A DNA stretch of 6,858 nucleotides from Treponema sp. (lineage in GTDB: Bacteria; Spirochaetota; Spirochaetia; Treponematales; Treponemataceae). Below the pieces are notes generated by a model, which saw only the letters and a program-made list of their open reading frames with translations, was not told where the DNA came from and made no database searches. Both the position numbers and the translations under genes were made by a program. Below, one piece after another: positions 1 to 5,998 of this stretch; position 1 is the stretch's first letter; every line of letters starts with the position of its first letter. Location of the stretch: contig SFOB01000118.1 of assembly GCA_004554075.1 (NCBI GenBank), positions 1 to 6,858 on the forward strand, in the 5' to 3' direction.

Positions 1-192
1 AATAAGAAGAGCAAGACAAACAGAGCCCGAACAGTCAGCTTCCAAAAGATTTTCTTTACCGCTCACATAATGCAGAAACTGCATCCGCCCCAGGTAATAC
101 TGGTAACGCTGAGCCTCAGTCAAATCTTCAGTAAGTTCCTTTTCAGCTTCCAGCATCAACCTTATTTTCAAATCACGAATCTTATCATTCAT
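1..192 (-). CDS. NlpC/P60-type cell-wall peptidase, N-terminal part (cut by left edge)
   Basis: The first 64 codons of a gene run off the left edge with no stop. Seen: the frame begins at ATG 192-190 and reaches a D-C-S-G-S-V motif at residues 53-58 (bases 36-19), followed by a hydrophobic stretch (CLALLI). Known: D-C-S-G is the signature around the catalytic cysteine of NlpC/P60 peptidases, which cut peptide stems in peptidoglycan. Here the cysteine would be C54. The matching histidine would lie beyond the window. Residues 1-30 are a charged helix. The start overlaps the stop of the upstream membrane-protein gene in an ATGA, with AGGGG three bases before the ATG. Inferred role: a phage tail-tip or lysis hydrolase that opens the host wall. 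Family confidence rests on one motif plus context. A longer multidomain tail peptidase is equally possible. Confidence 0.62.
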   Translation of the reverse strand, partial: MNDKIRDLKIRLMLEAEKELTEDLTEAQRYQYYLGRMQFLHYVSGKENLLEADCSGSVCLALLI

Positions 193-500
193 AAGCCCCT
201 CACAATTAACGTGATTACAGTGACCGCCACATTAAAGCAGGAAATTACACAGGCAATGAGTGCCATGTTTCTTCCGGCTTTTCCGCTGTCAGCCTTAATG
301 TGTTCTTCAAGCCGTCGAGCAGTAGCACAAACATTCGGATTAAACTGGCAGGCAACAGACCTTGAATCCAGAGAATCAATCTTTTTCTCAACAGTCTTTT
401 TGAACTCTTTCATTTCAGCCCTGAATCCACTGACCTCAACCTGTAATCCATTCAATGAATTAATCAGTTTCTCCGTTTCACCAATTTCTTCTTTTCCCAT
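189..500 (-). CDS. Small coiled-coil protein with one C-terminal membrane segment; holin or XhlA-like candidate
   Basis: This 103-residue protein has three parts. Residues 4-46 are charged with heptad-like hydrophobic spacing, likely a coiled coil. A middle segment holds two cysteines, C51 and C58, around an F-N-P. One strongly hydrophobic stretch spans about residues 79-100 and is followed by R-G-L at the end. There is no N-terminal signal peptide. This is the layout of phage XhlA-like proteins and some small holin accessory proteins, which work at the inner membrane with a wall hydrolase. Here the next gene is a putative NlpC/P60 peptidase whose ATG overlaps this stop. The start ATG 500-498 has a strong GGGAGG and lies 16 bases after the tail-hub stop. 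I do not recognise a family by sequence. It could also be a structural tail-assembly or superinfection-exclusion protein. Confidence 0.6.
   Translation of the reverse strand: MGKEEIGETEKLINSLNGLQVEVSGFRAEMKEFKKTVEKKIDSLDSRSVACQFNPNVCATARRLEEHIKADSGKAGRNMALIACVISCFNVAVTVITLIVRGL
196..200 (-). promoter_or_regulatory. Ribosome binding site of the peptidase gene
   Basis: AGGGG reads on the minus strand three bases before ATG 192-190. The spacing is short, but the start also overlaps the preceding stop (ATGA at 192-189), so translation is probably coupled. A second ATG at 188-186 is out of frame, so the 192 start is the one that gives the DCSG-containing protein. Confidence 0.5.
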
Positions 501-503
501 AGT

Positions 504-509
504 CCTCCC
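504..509 (-). promoter_or_regulatory. Strong ribosome binding site of the membrane-protein gene
   Basis: GGGAGG on the minus strand, three bases before ATG 500-498, in the 16-base gap after the preceding stop. It is the best Shine-Dalgarno match in the left block and fixes this start. Confidence 0.7.
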
Positions 510-516
510 GAATCCT

Positions 517-2019
517 TCACACTCGCGTTACCCAGATTTCGCTGGAGAAGGCTTCTTCTTTTTTGTATCTGAATGTGAGTTCATCAATTCTCACTTTCTT
601 AAAACTAGATTGAGCGTTGAGCCTGATATCCATAAAGGCCCCAACACGAGCGTGTATAAGAGGAATAAAAGTTGTAAGGTAATAGCCACCTTTGCAGTTA
701 ATACAATCCTGCAGAAGATCATTTGCTCGTCTCTGAGAAAAAGGCTCTCCATCAAATAAATCATCACTTAAAAACTTCGAAGTAACGTTACGGACAATCT
801 GACCTTTGGCTGCAATCTCGTTATCATCTTTCACGTAGATGCTGTAATTAGTTTCAGAAATAATTGCCCGGCCATAAATCGCAGCTTTATAAAGTCCAAT
901 CTGATTCCCATTTCTAGAAAGCTGAATGATTGCTCTGTCTTTGTATGTTGAAGTATCAAATTGAACTACCGAGAAATCCTCGGTGGTTGAACCTGTCGAA
1001 ACCACCATTTCATCAATGAATTCTTCCTCAGTCGTAAGCTGGTCCGCATACACAACATTACGAGTTTTTCCTTCATCATTCTTAGCGGTGTAAATTGCCT
1101 GGTAATCATTGTCAGAAATAATCTTGCGGCTATCGTCAGTGAATGGATAATAAGGCTGCATGTCCTCGTCATACCACATCGGTGCATCGCTATAACTCCA
1201 GAGTTCCTGTCGCTTAGTCTGCACATAACGTGTATACTTCAAGCGTACATTGTTTGCATACTTATCATTGCTATTAAAAAATCTGTAATGAGTAATTTGA
1301 GTTTCATCCAGAGTAAAACAAGATTCTTCTGAATATTCATTTTCTCTGTCGTAAGGTGATTCAATAAATGAGAGAGTCAAATCCTTACCGCATTCCACAA
1401 CAGCGTCATAAGTCTTGGCCAGAGCACAAAGTTCTTTCCAGGCAGAACCCACAACAACCACATAAGGAATATCAAAAGGAAGAGAGCCGCAGTTTATTTC
1501 ATTAGAATTAAGTCCGCCGCGTTTTGCAATAATGTGAACAAGTGAGTTTTCAGGATTCGTCCTGTCACAAACAACAGAGTGAACCACAGTCTGAGCATCA
1601 GTCCAGTTACGCTGCAGCTTGGTGTCATCCAGCTTCGAGCTCAAATCAACTAAGCGTACCTTGGTAGTCTTATCAAGAAAGCCAGTCTCCTGACTCTGGA
1701 ATCCGTTATCATCAACAAAAAGATGAAAGCGAAAAAAGGTATTTTCACGCTCGCCAAAGCAGTACCATATCTGGATGCCAAGACCTGGAGCATATTCAGC
1801 ATTTTGTTCTATATCATAGATACCTTTCAAAAGAAGCTCTCCGCAGTTTTCAATGCCGCCGGCCTCAGTGGTGTAACTTGTGATTACACATTCAAGAATA
1901 TCAGAATCTGGAAGGTATACATCTCCGCCGGCAAGTTCGAGAACAACACGAACAAAAGGACGTGCATCAGTATTGCGGATTTTATTTTCAACTTCAGGCG
2001 GTAACTCGTAAAATCTCAT
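517..2019 (-). CDS. Putative phage tail-tip / baseplate-hub-like protein
   Basis: This 500-residue, largely beta-strand protein has no signal peptide and no membrane segment. Seen: an N-terminal M-R-F-Y-E-L-P-P start and two beta-rich stretches (about 22-70 and 82-125). A helical segment follows at 141-170, with a run like L-V-H-I-I-A-K-R-G-G-L. Residues 194-218 have the pattern W-x-x-L-x-x-L-A, then G-x-x-L-T-L. The C-terminus ends in alternating strands (475-500). A helix-turn segment followed by W..L..LA..G.L.L is common in tail-hub proteins, which hold the tail tube at the tip. That resemblance is my pattern reading, not a database match. ATG 2019-2017 overlaps the previous stop (ATGA) and is preceded by AGGTGG. 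Upstream is another beta-rich tail protein; downstream are a membrane protein and a wall peptidase, the usual company of a tail-tip gene. Alternative: a minor tail protein of lambda gpL or GTA type. Confidence 0.6.
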   Translation of the reverse strand: MRFYELPPEVENKIRNTDARPFVRVVLELAGGDVYLPDSDILECVITSYTTEAGGIENCGELLLKGIYDIEQNAEYAPGLGIQIWYCFGERENTFFRFHLFVDDNGFQSQETGFLDKTTKVRLVDLSSKLDDTKLQRNWTDAQTVVHSVVCDRTNPENSLVHIIAKRGGLNSNEINCGSLPFDIPYVVVVGSAWKELCALAKTYDAVVECGKDLTLSFIESPYDRENEYSEESCFTLDETQITHYRFFNSNDKYANNVRLKYTRYVQTKRQELWSYSDAPMWYDEDMQPYYPFTDDSRKIISDNDYQAIYTAKNDEGKTRNVVYADQLTTEEEFIDEMVVSTGSTTEDFSVVQFDTSTYKDRAIIQLSRNGNQIGLYKAAIYGRAIISETNYSIYVKDDNEIAAKGQIVRNVTSKFLSDDLFDGEPFSQRRANDLLQDCINCKGGYYLTTFIPLIHARVGAFMDIRLNAQSSFKKVRIDELTFRYKKEEAFSSEIWVTRV

Positions 2020-2828
2020 AGCACCACCTGTGTGTTCTGTTCATTGTTTCGGATATTAAAAACAATATGACTTTCAACCACAAATTTCTGATAACACAAA
2101 ACAGTATCAGCGCAGTTAATGTCGGTAAGGCTTCCGTTTGGTCTCAAGCCATAAAGGTCAAGGCTCACGCCGTCCTTCAAATCAATTACAATAGAAAGTT
2201 TTTCAACCTTATCGAGGGAAGGATAGAACTTTTCTGTCAGCGGGAAATAAAGAGTAATTTCAAATTTTGTTTTTTCTGTGAAGCTTCCTCTTAGTTCAAA
2301 GCGGTAAACAAGTGGCAGAGTGTGCAGGTCTGCAATAACAGAGTGACCGTCATAGTAGTAAGTACGGCAGCTCGGCCATTTCATATCCGGCACATTAAGC
2401 GGCCAGTTTTCTGTGTATGAATCATCACTGTCTTTTACATCAAGGCGGAAGTAAAAAGGATTCCCATTTTCAGCTCTAAGCTCAAATGCTCTTGGAAGTA
2501 CATTTTTATATATGAGTTTTTTACAAACTCTGTCTGTATATAAATCAAAAGTTTCATTGTTGTTAAAAAGCAAAAGGAACAAATCCAAAACGCACTGGTA
2601 TTCAAGGCGTGTTACAAAACAGCCTTCAATCGTTTTTCCAGTAATAACGTTTATCTCTCTGTTCCTTTCACCAATAACGCCAGGCAGAGCGTAGCCTTTA
2701 GACGCAGTGCGTACAGTTTCCTCGCTGTAAGGTAGTGGATAATAGTAACCGTCTTTTGCCACAGTCAGTGTGCAGCTCTTTCCCTGAATCATCATAGGGA
2801 AATTGTAAGCTACATCTGATAACAGCAA
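2016..2828 (-). CDS. Putative phage tail protein (distal-tail-like), start uncertain, possibly 5'-truncated
   Basis: About 270 residues, counted from TTG 2828-2826; the frame is open back to a TAA at 2852-2850. No ATG precedes residues 12-13, where two methionines lie side by side, and neither the TTG nor those ATGs has a recognisable ribosome binding site. The residues before M12 (L-L-S-D-V-A-Y-N-F-P) look like ordinary protein, so the gene may have lost its own start. The product is rich in beta strands and aromatic residues (for example Y-Y-Y-P at 28-31 and Y-Y-Y-D at 157-160) and has no membrane segment. Its stop overlaps the ATG of the hub-like gene. Inferred from order, size and fold: a structural protein that joins tail tube to tail tip. 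A tape-measure gene would normally lie upstream; here a 62-residue gene and a restriction-modification pair do. I do not recognise a family by sequence. Confidence 0.55.
   Translation of the reverse strand: MLLSDVAYNFPMMIQGKSCTLTVAKDGYYYPLPYSEETVRTASKGYALPGVIGERNREINVITGKTIEGCFVTRLEYQCVLDLFLLLFNNNETFDLYTDRVCKKLIYKNVLPRAFELRAENGNPFYFRLDVKDSDDSYTENWPLNVPDMKWPSCRTYYYDGHSVIADLHTLPLVYRFELRGSFTEKTKFEITLYFPLTEKFYPSLDKVEKLSIVIDLKDGVSLDLYGLRPNGSLTDINCADTVLCYQKFVVESHIVFNIRNNEQNTQVVL
2024..2029 (-). promoter_or_regulatory. Ribosome binding site of the 500-residue tail gene
   Basis: AGGTGG on the minus strand, four bases before ATG 2019-2017. It lies inside the last codons of the preceding tail gene, so the two genes are translationally coupled through the ATGA at 2019-2016. 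Confidence 0.55.
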
Positions 2829-2905
2829 CTGAACAAAATGTTTGCACTTTTATGCAAAAAGTGTATGACTTTGCAAACTTTTTGTATGAGGTTGGAAAGT
2901 TTTTT
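2829..2905. repeat. AT-rich boundary with two 22-base direct repeats and alternative hairpins
   Basis: Bases 2862-2883 and 2883-2904 are imperfect direct copies offset by 21 bases and matching at 18 of 22 positions. Both begin TGTATGA and end in a T run, and the second copy touches the stop of the 62-residue gene. A partial third element, TTTGCACTTTT (2841-2851), resembles TTTGCAAACTTTTT at 2870-2883. Two inverted repeats share an arm: CACTTTT 2845-2851 with AAAAGTG 2857-2863 (loop 5), and AAAAAGT 2856-2862 with ACTTTTT 2877-2883 (loop 14). Only one can form at a time. Both are AT-rich and weak, and neither is followed by a clear U tract. A poor minus-strand promoter match exists (TTGCAA 2876-2871, 16 bases, CATAAA 2854-2849). 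It could be an operator or promoter for the tail genes, or the scar of a recombination. Confidence 0.5.
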
Positions 2906-3092
2906 ACAAGTTATTTTTATTTTTACTTAAGCCGTATTTCTTTTCTAAATCTTTGATAATCTTCTCATTCATTTTTCTATGTTCTTCAGTTTCTTCAATC
3001 ATATTTCCCATAGTAGAAATATGGCCAGTAGTTTTGCCAGTCTTCTCGTCGTAAACTTCAATATCACCGTCTTCTGAATATCTGATTGGCAT
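2904..3092 (-). CDS. Small charged protein of unknown function, 62 residues
   Basis: I do not recognise this protein. Residues 1-25 are acidic and could form a beta hairpin (strands near I-E-V-Y and T-T-G-H-I-S, with a turn at D-E-K-T-G-K). Residues 30-56 form a charged amphipathic helix rich in E and K. There is no membrane segment and no cysteine. ATG 3092-3090 has GTGAGG five bases upstream, so it is a credible gene. It begins 64 bases after the res stop, on the same strand and with the same AT-rich composition, so it probably belongs to the restriction-modification transcript rather than the tail block. It could be a small regulator or accessory protein of that system, an antitoxin-like protein without its partner, or a phage moron. 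None of these is shown by the sequence. Confidence 0.65.
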   Translation of the reverse strand: MPIRYSEDGDIEVYDEKTGKTTGHISTMGNMIEETEEHRKMNEKIIKDLEKKYGLSKNKNNL

Positions 3093-3097
3093 AAAAA

Positions 3098-3103
3098 CCT
3101 CAC
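3098..3103 (-). promoter_or_regulatory. Ribosome binding site of the 62-residue gene
   Basis: GTGAGG on the minus strand, five bases (all T) before ATG 3092-3090. This good spacing is the main reason to accept the small gene and its start. Confidence 0.6.
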
Positions 3104-3119
3104 TATAAATAGAATTTCA

Positions 3120-3167
3120 TTGAGAATCAAATTCATGATGATTTTTCATAAAGTCTTTAATTCTCAA
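3120..3167. repeat. Perfect 8-base inverted repeat across the res stop codon
   Basis: TTGAGAAT (3120-3127) and ATTCTCAA (3160-3167) are perfect inverted copies separated by 32 bases. The right arm contains the last res codons and part of its stop. The loop is long and no U tract follows, so it is unlikely to be an intrinsic terminator. It may be a weak RNA hairpin between res and the 62-residue gene, or chance in AT-rich DNA. Confidence 0.3.
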
Positions 3168-5994
3168 ACACCCCATCTGTATCAAACAAATGGTTCAGCT
3201 CTTCCGTAGTCTGCATAGCAAGCACCTTCTTCCTGATTTCACCCTTAGAAAAATCCAGACGTACAAACTTATCAACTCCACCATCCTTAGTTTTTCGTAT
3301 AAGCTGGAATCGTCCAATCTTAGTTTCCTGCTCAGCATATTTAGCAAAACCTTTTGCTTTAGGTAGATTGTCTGTGAAATTCGGATTGTGTGGTTCAAGA
3401 ATATCTACTACATAACCTGTTTTTTCATCTTTTCTAATTACTAGGAAGTCCGGATAAGTTGCTCTTGTTTCATTGTTAATTTCGTAAGGAATACACAATG
3501 CCCATTTTTCCGCTTTTTTATTTCTAATCCAGCATACAAAATCAGGATTTCGTGCTTCTTCTTCAATTACACCGGATTCCCATGAACTATCAAGCTTGAT
3601 TCTTGCTTTACCAGTTTTAGAATCTGCAAAAAGATGATTATCATAAACAGTTCCATCATAATCATCAGGAAAGTTTACCTCTTCTGGCAAAGTGAAAGAA
3701 TGTTTGCTTATAGCATCACCATTAGTAATGATAGTGTCATATTCTCGTCTAAGACTTTCACTGGTACTTGTAATAATACGTCTGTTATTATCATCAAGTT
3801 CATGGAACTTTGCTTCTGCATACTTATTCAATTTTTCCATGCAGTCATCATTCAATACAAAAAGAATACAGTCGATCTTAAAATCATCAGGATTTTCTGG
3901 ATCAAAATATTGCTCTCCATATCTTTTTGTAAACCCAAAGTTTGCAAGTCTGTTTTCTGCATTACGAAGCTGCATTTCTATTTCGCTGTTACTTGTAGTA
4001 TAGAAATCCTGAGATTTGCCTTTGTACAAATCTTCACCAAACATATCAAACATTTTTATAGAAAGTTTGAAAGTTAAAACATCAGTAACAAGTTCTTTAT
4101 ACTTTCCATTATCTTTTAAGCTTTGAATGTATGAATGAATCATTTCTACAATATCTTTTGTAATTGTTGCCAGCGCAGATCGGTCAATACCTTCTCTTGT
4201 TAAAAGGGCAGCCAATGCACAAAGAGATTTTAAGTAACTATTAATTCGGACTGGTTTAACATTATAAGAAATAAGTCCAAGTTGATTTATAAACTTAGTA
4301 ACTTCCGGCCTGTTTATTTCTCCAAATAATGTAGGTTCATGAATATACTCATCAAAAGGAGATTTTTTATCAGATTGTTTATCTGTTGCTTTTGGGGGTT
4401 CACTCTGGTTATTTTGATTATTTATAGGAGTTACTGGAACTTGTTTTGTCAAAACAGTTTCAACAATTCTATCAGTTTTTAATGCCTGTTCAAAACCGCT
4501 CGGCTCTTGTTTTCCATCCTCTCCAGGTTCAGCCGTAAACCAATCATCAAATAAAGAATGCTCATAATACTTTGCAGATTCATCTTCCTTTGAAGAATCT
4601 GTTTTTCGAGTTACATGAACAGTAAGAGTTTGTGTATTTGGTCTTTCTATAGATTCTGAATCAACAAATGGAGCAATGTCACCGCACTCACTTTCAAGAA
4701 GTTCTTTTATAACCATTTCAACATTTTCTTTATTAAAATATGGCAGGAACATTCTAACTTCATTCAGAGTTTCATCAGCTTTAATTCGTGTCTGTAAAGG
4801 AGTTCGAACCATTCTTCCCAAAAGTTGCGCAATGTAAGTAACATCTTCTGCAGTTCTAAAACTCATCATTGTTTCAGCTCTTGGGCAGTCCCATCCAGTA
4901 GAAAGATTTTCTTTGAATAAAACTACTTTTACTCTCTTATCATCAACAATGTCATTAGGTTCTATATGTTCAACTTCAAGGCCATTAAGCTTTAATGTTC
5001 CCAAATCCCCAAAAGTATGAACAACTTCTCCCTTATTAAAATGACGTTTAATTTTTTCTTCAATTTTAACAATGATATCTTCAAGGTTCGTATCAGAAAC
5101 TTTTCCATTAGATCCAGAACGTACCTGTATTACAAAAACTGGATTTACCATTTTTGTATGCTCTTTATCGCAATACATTTTCCAGTGTATTGCTTTGCTC
5201 ATCCATTCATTTACAGCAGCATCCAAAACAGCCATATCATTATTACGCTGAGTATCATCAGGATATGTAATAACAATTCTTTCCTTCAAAAGACCTGAAT
5301 CTCTAACCTGTGCAGCACTAACACGGACAAAGTTTAGAGTAGAAGTTGTATTTCCAAACAATGCATTAAATCTTGCTGGAGTTGCACTAACACCAATTGC
5401 AAGTGGAACAGGAGATAATCCAATGTTAGAATCTCCAATTAAAAAACGCTGCATTATAGAAGTTGCTTTTCCTGCCGCTGTTCCAAGCATACCTCGGTGA
5501 GCTTCATCAATAATAAAATAAAGTCTGTCAGATTTTTGCTTAGTCGTATTTTCAATTGTTTCCCAGATTGTGTAGTTACGACCATCTTTTGTCTGAGTCA
5601 GATTTCCTGCTTTTCCAATCTTCTGAGTATTAATAAAGTAAATTTTGCCGTCATCAAAAGTTTCCTGGTCAAAGTTATCATCAGAAACAGTTATACATTG
5701 ATTAAACTTAACCTTTGCAAATTTAGTGATTTTATCTTTTGACTGTTCATTTAACTGAGGTGAATCAGAAAGCCATACAAAAATAGCATTTGGCTGTTCA
5801 ACAAAATCTTCTGTACCATAAAAAACATCTTCAATAAAAGATGCCATTATAATGGTCTTTCCACTTCCAGTAGGAGCTTGCAATGAAATTACCTGTGGAG
5901 AAGAAGTGTCTCTATAATTCTTAATTGCATTAGAAACCTTATTGCGTAATTCCTGAACAGCCAGCATTTGAAACTGAAACAAATCTACATTCAT
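3157..5994 (-). CDS. res: Type III restriction enzyme Res subunit: SF2 helicase/translocase with C-terminal nuclease domain
   Basis: This complete 945-residue protein has the usual length for a type III Res. Helicase motifs appear in order: Walker A P-T-G-S-G-K-T at 41-47, D-E-A-H at 163-166, S-A-T-P at 203-206, S-T-G-W-D-C-P at 365-371, and Q-L-L-G-R-M-V-R-T at 390-398. Residues about 515-546 are a Q/N/P/K-rich, probably disordered linker. The C-terminal nuclease region has Y-P-D-F at 847-850, then 18 residues after D849 E867-P868-H869. This fits a PD-(D/E)xK fold, but with His where the catalytic Lys normally sits. Known for the family: Res acts with Mod, uses ATP to travel between unmodified sites, and cuts DNA. 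ATG 5994-5992 lies 4 bases after the mod stop, with AGAAGG inside mod's last codons. Nuclease activity is inferred; helicase identity is secure. Confidence 0.9.
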   Translation of the reverse strand: MNVDLFQFQMLAVQELRNKVSNAIKNYRDTSSPQVISLQAPTGSGKTIIMASFIEDVFYGTEDFVEQPNAIFVWLSDSPQLNEQSKDKITKFAKVKFNQCITVSDDNFDQETFDDGKIYFINTQKIGKAGNLTQTKDGRNYTIWETIENTTKQKSDRLYFIIDEAHRGMLGTAAGKATSIMQRFLIGDSNIGLSPVPLAIGVSATPARFNALFGNTTSTLNFVRVSAAQVRDSGLLKERIVITYPDDTQRNNDMAVLDAAVNEWMSKAIHWKMYCDKEHTKMVNPVFVIQVRSGSNGKVSDTNLEDIIVKIEEKIKRHFNKGEVVHTFGDLGTLKLNGLEVEHIEPNDIVDDKRVKVVLFKENLSTGWDCPRAETMMSFRTAEDVTYIAQLLGRMVRTPLQTRIKADETLNEVRMFLPYFNKENVEMVIKELLESECGDIAPFVDSESIERPNTQTLTVHVTRKTDSSKEDESAKYYEHSLFDDWFTAEPGEDGKQEPSGFEQALKTDRIVETVLTKQVPVTPINNQNNQSEPPKATDKQSDKKSPFDEYIHEPTLFGEINRPEVTKFINQLGLISYNVKPVRINSYLKSLCALAALLTREGIDRSALATITKDIVEMIHSYIQSLKDNGKYKELVTDVLTFKLSIKMFDMFGEDLYKGKSQDFYTTSNSEIEMQLRNAENRLANFGFTKRYGEQYFDPENPDDFKIDCILFVLNDDCMEKLNKYAEAKFHELDDNNRRIITSTSESLRREYDTIITNGDAISKHSFTLPEEVNFPDDYDGTVYDNHLFADSKTGKARIKLDSSWESGVIEEEARNPDFVCWIRNKKAEKWALCIPYEINNETRATYPDFLVIRKDEKTGYVVDILEPHNPNFTDNLPKAKGFAKYAEQETKIGRFQLIRKTKDGGVDKFVRLDFSKGEIRKKVLAMQTTEELNHLFDTDGVFEN

Positions 5995-5998
5995 AGTT

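Noticed and set aside
109..119. Perfect CTGAG-C-CTCAG inverted repeat
   Set aside because: Five-base arms inside the peptidase coding region, with no other copies seen; consistent with chance.
70..759. A 229-codon plus-strand open frame, and other plus-strand or nested frames across the window
   Set aside because: They lie opposite or inside well-supported minus-strand genes, lack plausible ribosome binding sites, and encode low-complexity sequence with no recognisable motif.
3107..3129. Promoter-like TTGATT, 17 bases, TATAGT on the minus strand before the 62-residue gene
   Set aside because: The -10 would directly abut the GTGAGG ribosome binding site, so a transcript from it would start at or past that site. 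More likely chance in AT-rich DNA, unless the message is leaderless.
3117..3149. Ten-codon minus-strand frame beginning M-K-N-H-H between res and the 62-residue gene
   Set aside because: There is no ribosome binding site, and the length is what chance would give.
3120..3167. Intrinsic terminator at the end of res
   Set aside because: The 8-base arms enclose a 32-base loop, are AT-rich, and no U tract follows on the minus strand.
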